Source: Anaerolineales bacterium (lineage in GTDB: Bacteria; Chloroflexota; Anaerolineae; 4572-78; NAK82). From it: a stretch of DNA of 5,004 nucleotides. The first letter of the stretch is position 1. Each line of letters starts with the position of its first letter. The stretch is from the NCBI GenBank assembly GCA_024643945.1, contig JAHELX010000504.1, positions 1 to 5,004 of the forward strand, in the 5' to 3' direction. Position numbers and translations under genes: made by a program. Positions 1 through 4,972 of the stretch are shown here, piece after piece. The notes under the pieces are model-generated. The model was not told where the DNA came from. It worked only from the letters and a program-made list of their open reading frames with translations, and did no database searches.

Positions 1-1052
1 TCACCGTCGACGACGACAGCGCCGTCTCCCTGGGCGTCACCAAGTACTACTACCACGGCAGCCAGCGAATCGCCATGCGACAGGATGATGTGGTATACTT
101 CATCCATAGCGACCACCTGGGATCGACCTCCTTAACAACCGATATCACCGGCACGCTGGTGGCCGAGACGCGCTACCTGCCCTACGGCGAGGAGCGCTGG
201 ATCACCGGCACCCTGGTCACCGACTTCACCTTCACCGGTCAACGCGCCGAGGCCGGATTCCGATTGATGGACTACAATGCCCGCTACTACGACCCGGGGC
301 TGGGGCGCTTCGTCAGCGCGGATACGGTCGTGCCGGAGGCGGGGAATCCGCAGGCGTTGAATCGGTATAGCTATGTGTTGAACCGTCCCTTGCAGGGAGG
401 AGATCCTACCGGACATCAGGGTCCTGTGGGCGGCGTACTCCCTCCGCCAACTCAGCCAATCGATCCTGTGACGTTGGAACAAATGGTCGAAGCTCTCAAG
501 CAGGGAGTGCAAAGTGCAGGGCCTTATGCGCCGGTTGTAGCAACGACAGCCGGGGTTGCCGCAGTAGTTTATGTAGATATCTACTATGGTGGGCCCATGG
601 TGGCGGACTGGGCTATGCAAGATGTAGGCCCTGAATACCCACTGCCCTATGTAGCTGCAAATCCTAAAACAGACAGGGTGGCTCCTACTTGGGTTTTGCC
701 CGGCACCTCGACCTTGCGAATGGAAGAAGCATATGGACGAGGAATCGGCTCGTCCGCAGACGCAATAGCAGGGACCGATTCACTTTCGTTTGCTGATAAA
801 CAGCGACAGATAGAGCGTCAGGTAGCAAAGCGTCATAGGATAAAGGCAGGATTGACACAACCCAATGTGGTTAAATCGACAGGCCCGCCCCAAGGTCCGC
901 CGGGGCACAAACCGCCAAGACCACCGGACGACGAGAAAGAACTTTGGCGTTTCCTAGGCGAGACTATCAAGAATCCTGATATTCGGATCCAGCAGAAAGT
1001 ATTTATTATCTCAAGCGTCATAGTAGCCGCAGTTACCGGTAATCTAAATTGA
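1..1052 (+). CDS. Rhs/YD-repeat protein, C-terminal part (5' end outside window), with variable C-terminal domain
   Basis: The reading frame is open from base 3, with no start codon needed before the window edge, so this is the last 349 residues of a longer protein; the ATG at 75 is internal. The RHS-repeat-associated core is clear: YYYHG, then HSDHLGST, RYLPYGE, FTGQR, DYNARYYDPGLGRFVSADT and ALNRYSYVLNRP, ending in DPTGH near base 416. In this family the repeats form a secreted or surface beta-cage shell, and the part after the core is a variable, often toxic, C-terminal domain. Here that part is about 235 residues. It holds a hydrophobic stretch near bases 530-590 (APVVATTAGVAAVVYV), a proline-rich linker near 885-930 (GPPQGPPGHKPPRPP) and a hydrophobic tail (VFIISSVIVAAV). 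I recognise no toxin family or catalytic motif. The DNA becomes less GC-rich after the core, typical of exchangeable Rhs tips. The Rhs assignment is firm; effector function is inference. Confidence 0.93.
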   Translation, partial: TVDDDSAVSLGVTKYYYHGSQRIAMRQDDVVYFIHSDHLGSTSLTTDITGTLVAETRYLPYGEERWITGTLVTDFTFTGQRAEAGFRLMDYNARYYDPGLGRFVSADTVVPEAGNPQALNRYSYVLNRPLQGGDPTGHQGPVGGVLPPPTQPIDPVTLEQMVEALKQGVQSAGPYAPVVATTAGVAAVVYVDIYYGGPMVADWAMQDVGPEYPLPYVAANPKTDRVAPTWVLPGTSTLRMEEAYGRGIGSSADAIAGTDSLSFADKQRQIERQVAKRHRIKAGLTQPNVVKSTGPPQGPPGHKPPRPPDDEKELWRFLGETIKNPDIRIQQKVFIISSVIVAAVTGNLN

Positions 1053-1240
1053 CTTGCCTGAGCAATTATGGATGTCATATCGGCTAGAGAGCTACAGATA
1101 GGATGAAGGTAGATCGGCAAAGAGTAAAGTGTGAGCACTGGGATAAGCCTGCCTCGCGAGCGAAGCAGCAGATGAAATTGATGCCAAATAGGGATGGGCA
1201 GGCCCCTTGGAGATCTGTAAGCCGTATACCATCCAAAGCC

Positions 1241-1267
1241 AGGACTGGAGGACTGGACAAGCCAGTC
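1241..1267. repeat. 8-base tandem duplication leading into a small hairpin
   Basis: AGGACTGG occurs twice in direct tandem (1241-1248 and 1249-1256). The second copy also forms the left arm of a hairpin: GACTGG at 1251-1256, loop ACAAG, CCAGTC at 1262-1267. No T-run follows, so it is not an intrinsic terminator. It lies about 60 bases before the TPR start and could influence the leader transcript, but no function is shown. Confidence 0.45.
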
Positions 1268-1311
1268 TCGCGGCCCCAATAGGAAGCCTCAAGATACCAT
1301 CTTGCACTATT

Positions 1312-1317
1312 AAGGAG
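1312..1317 (+). promoter_or_regulatory. Ribosome binding site that fixes the TTG start of the TPR gene
   Basis: AAGGAG lies eight bases before the TTG at 1326. This is an ideal Shine-Dalgarno match and spacing, and it supports the uncommon TTG start over later internal ATGs, which would cut into the first TPR. Confidence 0.8.
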
Positions 1318-1325
1318 CTCGGTAA

Positions 1326-2657
1326 TTGAAATACCCATTCAGAAAGTCTAAAGATAGCTATCTCAAAGTAAAGGCTCATTATGACTCGGGCGTGACCTTT
1401 CTGGAACGCGGCCGGTATGCAGATGCAATATTCCAATTTGAAAAAGCCGTAGCCCTTGATCCAAATTACGTGGGAGGTATGTACTATCTAGCGTACTGTT
1501 TGCATCGTACCGGACAGCTTGATGAGGCTCGCTACTGGGCAGAGAGAGTCATGGCTGCAAGGCCGGACGATTCTGAAACATATTATCTCCTAGGTTCGAT
1601 TTATTCTGATCGAGGTGAATTTGAACAAGCCTTACAGAGTTACCAGGCCGCCTTAAGAACCAATGATGACTCTAACAAGATACCCATGATTAATATGGCT
1701 TTGGCTTACATCTATGCACAATTGGCTATGAGGGAAGAAGCGATTCAAGCCTATAAAGAGATTCTCAAGATAGAGCCAAATCGAGATGACGTTCGTGCGC
1801 TTATAGGGGGGGTGTATTTAGAGCAGGGCGACTTTAAGCAAGCTATTGAACATCTTGAAAAAGGGAACTCTATAGACTCTTCGGTGCAGCAAAGCCTTGC
1901 TTGGGCACTTTGGCACATTAACAAGAGAGAGCGTGCCATTTCTATTTTGCGGAATGCTGCTGAATTGTTTCCAAATGATGGCCAGTTGTACAGCTTGCTC
2001 GGGTCCTTTCTTTTCCAGGCAAAGCGTTTCGATGAAGCTGTAGAAGTTTTAGAGAAGGCGTCTAACTTGTCCAAAGAGCCAGGCGAGGAGACATATCTTC
2101 TTGGCAGCGCCTTATGTGAAACAGGATTCTTGGATAGAGCATTGGAAGCATATCAAACATTACTGGAGAGGTCACCCAATGACGCATTACTACTGACGGC
2201 TATAGGCTATGTCTACTTGAAGCAGGATAAATTGGAGAAAGCTCTTGGGTTCTGGCGAGAAGCTGTTGGTGTTGCCCCAATGGATGCAGCGACACGGTCT
2301 GATTTGGCCTACGGGTTGTATTTGAAAGGAGATCTTGAAACAGCTTTGGACGAAGTTGATCAGGCAATCGCCATAGATGCCGATGATGATGTAGCGCATC
2401 AACGTAAAGGATACATTCTGAAGGCATTGGGAGACATGCACTCTAGTGCACGTGAATTCAAGAAGGCAGTCGACTTAGGTCAACCTGAAGCCCTTCTCGA
2501 CCTTGCTGACCTCTATCGAGAGTCAGGCAATGTTAGCCAAGCACGTGGATATGTTGAGCAATTCATAAAAGAAGCTAACAAAGAAGAGACTGATGACTTA
2601 GTGAATCTTGCAAATTACCTGGAAGAGGCACAGGCGATGCTCCGAGAATTGGAGTAA
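1326..2657 (+). CDS. TPR-repeat protein (about 12 tetratricopeptide repeats)
   Basis: This 443-residue protein is almost entirely tandem 34-residue TPR units, starting at about residues 13, 47, 81, 118, 152, 186, 218, 252, 286, 320, 354 and 387. Each shows parts of the consensus, such as GVTFLERGRYADAIFQFEKAVALDP (units 1-2), LGSIYSDRGEFEQAL (unit 3) and IGYVYLKQDKLEKAL (unit 9). TPRs build a curved helical solenoid that binds peptides or proteins; no enzymatic domain is attached. There is no signal peptide or membrane segment, so it is probably cytoplasmic. The TTG start is supported by AAGGAG eight bases upstream. The gene is visibly more AT-rich than the core of the Rhs gene before it. It follows the Rhs gene in the same direction after a 273-base gap, the position of an immunity or accessory gene in polymorphic-toxin loci, but it could equally be an unrelated scaffold protein. 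The TPR identity is firm; the binding partner is unknown. Confidence 0.93.
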   Translation: MKYPFRKSKDSYLKVKAHYDSGVTFLERGRYADAIFQFEKAVALDPNYVGGMYYLAYCLHRTGQLDEARYWAERVMAARPDDSETYYLLGSIYSDRGEFEQALQSYQAALRTNDDSNKIPMINMALAYIYAQLAMREEAIQAYKEILKIEPNRDDVRALIGGVYLEQGDFKQAIEHLEKGNSIDSSVQQSLAWALWHINKRERAISILRNAAELFPNDGQLYSLLGSFLFQAKRFDEAVEVLEKASNLSKEPGEETYLLGSALCETGFLDRALEAYQTLLERSPNDALLLTAIGYVYLKQDKLEKALGFWREAVGVAPMDAATRSDLAYGLYLKGDLETALDEVDQAIAIDADDDVAHQRKGYILKALGDMHSSAREFKKAVDLGQPEALLDLADLYRESGNVSQARGYVEQFIKEANKEETDDLVNLANYLEEAQAMLRELE

Positions 2658-2700
2658 CTCTTGTTCTTACTGGGTTTCGGAGAGTGGTATAGTTCATTGT

Positions 2701-2735
2701 GCGGGTATGGTCGAAGCCCTACCCGCCGCTCTTTT
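2701..2735 (+). terminator. Probable intrinsic terminator after the TPR gene
   Basis: GCGGGTA (2701-2707) pairs perfectly with TACCCGC (2720-2726). After one T-C mismatch, two more G-C pairs can form inside, around the loop TCGAAG. The short T-rich tract TCTTTT follows at 2730-2735. The hairpin begins 43 bases after the TPR stop codon. The tract is short and starts three bases after the stem, so efficiency is uncertain. Confidence 0.55.
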
Positions 2736-2760
2736 GAATCGCTAAAACACTGAGTTCGCT

Positions 2761-2781
2761 GCCTGTCCGGTCAGGACAGGC
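2761..2781. repeat. Perfect 8-base inverted repeat at the junction before the decayed module
   Basis: GCCTGTCC (2761-2768) and GGACAGGC (2774-2781) are exact reverse complements around the 5-base loop GGTCA. There is no T-run after it, and a separate terminator already lies upstream. It sits between the AT-rich TPR unit and the GC-rich module remnant, so it may be an interspersed palindromic repeat or a scar of a recombination or insertion event. That origin is inference. Confidence 0.6.
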
Positions 2782-2894
2782 CAGGGAAGCCGCCGAAACG
2801 AGTTAACCGTTCAGCAGCTTCAGTATGTTCAGTGCGTCACCATCAACGCCCCCGAGGTAGCGCCTCTGCACTTCCGGGTCTCCTGGTCCGGGCA

Positions 2895-2920
2895 CCTGTG
2901 CCGCACCCCAGGTGCAGGCA
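2895..2920. repeat. 26-base hairpin-forming insertion that frameshifts the module remnant
   Basis: Comparison with 4824-5004 and restoration of the reading frame place 26 extra bases here. They are flanked by the 4-base direct repeat GGCA (2891-2894 preceded by G; 2917-2920). GCACCTG (2892-2898) and CAGGTGC (2909-2915) form a perfect 7-base inverted repeat across the insertion. This resembles a tiny palindromic insertion with a target duplication; the mechanism is inferred. Confidence 0.55.
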
Positions 2921-2995
2921 GGACGCGGCGTCCGGCCTGCGCGACTACGACGTGCAGTACGGCACCTGGACCTCGTGGCTGACCGACACCGCCCG

Positions 2996-3027
2996 GACCC
3001 AAGCCGACTTCCTGGGCGAGCGAGACC
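2996..3027 (+). repeat. 32-base exact direct repeat, copy 1 (second copy 4973-5004)
   Basis: These 32 bases, coding TQADFLGERD, are identical to 4973-5004, the last bases of the window. The identity probably continues past the edge, because copy 1 goes on in frame as QSYYFRVQATDHVNN. It is the best-preserved part of the duplicated FN3-like module and a possible substrate for homologous recombination that would delete or invert nothing but the intervening 2 kb, including the toxin-antitoxin operon. Confidence 0.9.
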
Positions 3028-3110
3028 AGAGCTACTACTTCCGCGTGCAGGCCACGGACCACGTGAACAACACCAGCGCCTGGGTCGAAGCCGGGCCGGT
3101 GTTGCCGGCG

Positions 3111-3356
3111 GGCCCAGGCGAGTCTGCGACTCGACTGTTTCCGGCTTTGGGGCAAGCTGGTGGCTGCACACAGTCGCCGTTTGAGTCCCGCTACCTGCCA
3201 TGAGACTCACTTCCGAGGTACGGCGGGCGACAGGGGGTGGCGACGCAGGCCTTGCCAGGCATATCGCGCACAGATCGTAGCATGAGTAGGGTCGAGTGTG
3301 ATATACCCCAACCCGGCTGGCGGCAACTGGGGCAGACTACCTCCGCGCGGGCTAAC
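3111..3356. other. Non-coding stretch between module remnant and toxin-antitoxin operon
   Basis: I see no supported gene here. A short inverted repeat, CGAGTC (3119-3124) and GACTCG (3128-3133) around loop TGC, lies where resemblance to the FN3-like module ends. CCCCA (3306-3310) and TGGGG (3328-3332) could pair downstream of the PIN gene stop, but the stem is weak and has no T-run on the minus strand, so no terminator is called for the toxin-antitoxin operon. Confidence 0.4.
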
Positions 3357-3866
3357 TTATCGTCTTTCGAGCTGTGTGATAATCTCTTGTAAAAGACCAG
3401 GACGAATGTGAAGGGTAGATTGTTCGGGGAGGTGACGTAAGATGCTCAGGACTTCGTCACGCGTACGTTGTTGGCGGCGGACTGCTCGCAGCAATATGCC
3501 CACAGTCCCGTGTACCTTGTAGCCCAACGCCACTGCCGCCAGACGCGCAGCGGCATCATCAGTTAATAGAATGGCTTGGGGATGACGCGACATCAATGAG
3601 AGAGCAGCCTGCTCTCCAACAGCAAGCGTCAAGGCTCGCACGAGTGACTGGAACGATGCCTCCGCTGATAGAACCACAGGCACCCTTTGGAGCGTCACTT
3701 CGCTATATTTGAGGGCGGCGGCTCTGTGGTGCTCGACTTCTCGCCACACTTGTTCGGGCACAAAGACGTTACGGAAATCGGCCAACAGATCCAGGCAGCC
3801 AAGCTCATCAAGATGAATCAAGGGGCCCGCATCGCAGATGACGTCCAGAGGTACTTCATTCCTCAC
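3357..3866 (-). CDS. PIN-domain protein, DUF3368 family (probable ribonuclease toxin of a type II toxin-antitoxin pair)
   Basis: The 169-residue product begins with the PIN signature VICDAGPLIHLDELG, with the first acidic residue at D12. Further candidate metal-binding acids are E43 in VWREVE, E85 in LAVGEQAAL, and D103/D104 in LLTDDAAAR. The following GYKVHGTVGILLRAVR (about 116-131) is the hallmark of DUF3368-type PIN proteins. PIN domains are Mg/Mn-dependent RNases; in toxin-antitoxin pairs they cleave RNA to stop growth. The length fits the family and all acidic positions are present, so it looks intact. The start is GTG at 3866, overlapping the end of the antitoxin gene by 11 bases; the weak AGTGGGG before it suggests translational coupling. 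The ATG at 3857-3859 that overlaps the antitoxin TGA is in another frame. RNA target and activity are not deducible from sequence. Confidence 0.9.
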   Translation of the reverse strand: MRNEVPLDVICDAGPLIHLDELGCLDLLADFRNVFVPEQVWREVEHHRAAALKYSEVTLQRVPVVLSAEASFQSLVRALTLAVGEQAALSLMSRHPQAILLTDDAAARLAAVALGYKVHGTVGILLRAVRRQQRTRDEVLSILRHLPEQSTLHIRPGLLQEIITQLERR

Positions 3867-4065
3867 CGTGAAGGCCCCACTCGATATCTTCGTGGATGAA
3901 CTCCTCCATTAACTCTGTCCGGTGCGACTCGACGAACCGGCGCAGGGCATCCAGCATCACTTCGTCCAGGCTGCGAAACCAGCCAGCATCCACCAGCTTC
4001 TGTACCTCTGTCAACAGGGCAAGTGGGACTTCAGTTTGGATCGTTGCGGTTTGAGGTTCACTCAT
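3856..4065 (-). CDS. Ribbon-helix-helix antitoxin (CopG/ParD-like) partnered with the PIN toxin
   Basis: This 69-residue protein has the small ribbon-helix-helix layout: a beta strand at about residues 7-14 (ATIQTEVP), helix 1 at about 15-26 (LALLTEVQKLVD), the turn GWFRSLDE, and helix 2 at about 32-46 (LDEVMLDALRRFVES). The acidic tail EEFIHEDIEWGLHGEE is of the kind that wraps the toxin. Such proteins dimerise, bind operator DNA in their own promoter and neutralise the toxin. The ATG at 4065 is preceded by AGGAAGGA seven bases upstream. It is the first gene of the operon and overlaps the PIN gene by 11 bases, the usual antitoxin-first order. Autoregulation at the promoter 4104-4132 is expected from the family but not shown here. 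Antitoxin identity rests on fold pattern and pairing. Confidence 0.88.
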   Translation of the reverse strand: MSEPQTATIQTEVPLALLTEVQKLVDAGWFRSLDEVMLDALRRFVESHRTELMEEFIHEDIEWGLHGEE

Positions 4066-4072
4066 CGTATCG

Positions 4073-4080
4073 TCCTTCCT
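4073..4080 (-). promoter_or_regulatory. Ribosome binding site of the antitoxin gene
   Basis: On the minus strand AGGAAGGA stands seven bases before the ATG at 4065, a strong Shine-Dalgarno match that fixes this start. It contrasts with the weak site before the overlapping toxin gene, consistent with more antitoxin than toxin being made. Confidence 0.75.
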
Positions 4081-4103
4081 ATAACTTTATCCGCTTGCTG
4101 ATG

Positions 4104-4132
4104 ATTATGCTTTGAAGTACTCGCTCTGTCAA
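4104..4132 (-). promoter_or_regulatory. Near-consensus sigma-70-type promoter for the toxin-antitoxin operon
   Basis: Read on the minus strand, TTGACA (4132-4127, perfect -35) is followed by exactly 17 bases and CATAAT (4109-4104, five of six matches to the -10). Transcription would start near 4097, leaving a leader of about 30 bases that contains the ribosome binding site. The box lies directly next to the break point of the plus-strand module gene, so the operon carries its own promoter as an independent cassette. Confidence 0.78.
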
Positions 4133-4569
4133 ACCGATCCTTAGCCGCCTACGCCCCACTCGTCGTGCCGCCAGGCTCAATACGCGACCTGGACGCCCAG
4201 GCCGCCGTCAGTCCCCTGTGGCAGCGAACCAGCCAGCCGGTGACCCTCACCGCCGTGTTCACCGAGACCGATCCCCTCTACCGGGGCGACGTCTGGGCCG
4301 AGGTGGACGGCCCCGACCCGGCCACCCGCTACCTGGCGCCGGGGGCTCCCTGGCAGACCACCTTCACCGGCGGGCAGGAGGGTCCCTACACTGCTACCGT
4401 TCGCGCTAAAGACCGGGCGGGGAACGTCGCCACCGGCGACGAAAAGGGATTCATCCTGGATAGTACGCCCCCTGGCCTGGCTTTGACCCTGACCAGCGCC
4501 CCACCCTTCGGTTATATCGTAACCGATAGCGTCTACTACGGCGACGGGAGTGGCGTCTTCACCCTCACC

Positions 4570-4595
4570 AAGCCTGCCCTGAGCGAAGTCGAAGG
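4570..4595. mobile_element. 26-base PALSEVEG/STSLRAG-type interspersed repeat inserted in the module gene
   Basis: The segment contains CCTGCCCTGAGCGAAGTCGA. It reads KPALSEVEG on the plus strand and PSTSLRAG on the minus strand, a peptide signature I recall as an interspersed repeat in Chloroflexota proteins. Cutting out these 26 bases restores FTLT-VTTDTLAG without any other change, so it is an insertion into coding DNA. A 5-base direct repeat TCACC (4565-4569 and 4597-4601) flanks it and may be a target duplication; in that case the element is 27 bases with a different ancestral junction, also one that restores the frame. The class of element is recalled, not searched. Confidence 0.75.
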
Positions 4596-4972
4596 GTCAC
4601 CACCGACACCCTGGCCGGCCTCTTCAGCCTGGCCTTCCCCGAGGCGACCGGCGCCGGGGCGACTTATGGCCTGGGCGGCGCCACCACCGCAACCCGCTCT
4701 CACCCCTATGCCTTCGACACCAACGACACCTTGAGCGCTACCCTGACCGTCACCGCCACCGACCGCGCCGGCAACCAGACCCCACAACCCTTCACCCTCT
4801 TCAAGGATACCATCTCGCCCACCGTGACCATCGCCGCGCCTCCCGTGGCCCCGCTCCACTTCCGCGTCTCCTGGCTGGGGCAGGACGGCGAGTCCGGCCT
4901 GCGCGACTACGCCGTGCAGTACAAAGTGGGCATCACCGGCACCTGGACCTCCTGGCTGACGAATACCTCCCA

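Larger units (their letters stand above)
1053..1325. other. Rhs-to-TPR intergenic spacer, no convincing gene
   Basis: This 273-base spacer separates the Rhs stop from the TPR start. The only notable forward frame runs from ATG 1103 to TAG 1282 (59 codons, beginning MKVDRQRVKCEHWDKP and ending LDKPVSRPQ). It is basic, resembles no family I recognise, and has only AGATAGG abutting its ATG, too close to be a good ribosome binding site. The minus-strand frames here look like chance. I see no terminator for the Rhs gene and no promoter close to consensus for the TPR gene, so co-transcription from upstream remains possible. The spacer also contains the short tandem repeat and hairpin listed separately. 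Confidence 0.5.
2836..3110 (+). pseudogene. Decayed FN3-like surface-protein module (fragment of an Rhs-associated or adhesin-like gene)
   Basis: Frame 1 from base 2836 reads VTINAPEVAPLHFRVSWSG. The same domain continues in frame 3 as SGLRDYDVQYGTWTSW...QADFLGERDQSYYFRVQATDHVNNTSAWVEAGPV. Together they match the module at 4824-5004 (VTIAAPPVAPLHFRVSW...). The frame change is explained by a 26-base insertion at 2895-2920; removing it gives the continuous reading SWSGQDAASGLRDYDVQY. Compared with the other copy it also lacks 15 bases (five codons) after VQY. It has no start codon, no ribosome binding site and no upstream or downstream continuation of the protein; coding resemblance fades near 3110. 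Such FN3-like modules normally lie in the extracellular part of large surface or Rhs proteins. This is a remnant, not an expressed gene. The exact right border is uncertain. Confidence 0.82.

Noticed and set aside
1054..1081. Possible promoter TTGCCT-16-CATATC just after the Rhs stop
   Set aside because: Both boxes are poor matches and the TPR start is 240 bases further on; not enough to call.
833..1436. Three overlapping minus-strand frames across the Rhs tail and spacer
   Set aside because: No ribosome sites or recognisable domains; they overlap the supported Rhs and TPR genes and look like chance frames.
2832..3203. Plus-strand frame starting at GTG 2832 as an intact 123-residue gene
   Set aside because: Its first 27 codons are out of frame with the homologous module and there is no ribosome site; the true domain switches frame at the insertion, so it is a pseudogene fragment.
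2803..3210. Minus-strand frame ending VDGDALNILKLLNG, slightly like a dockerin or EF-hand loop
   Set aside because: Most of it is antisense to the FN3-like module remnant, there is only one partial loop, and the rest is low-complexity arginine-rich shadow sequence.
3306..3332. CCCCA/TGGGG pairing as a terminator of the toxin-antitoxin operon
   Set aside because: Only five pairs around a 17-base loop and no T-run in the minus-strand direction.
3687..3899. 70-residue plus-strand frame opposite the PIN gene
   Set aside because: It is antisense to the well-supported PIN and antitoxin genes and shows no domain of its own.
4165..4734. 189-residue plus-strand gene starting at GTG 4165
   Set aside because: The start lies inside a domain and lacks a ribosome site, and everything after 4595 in this frame is nonsense caused by the insertion.
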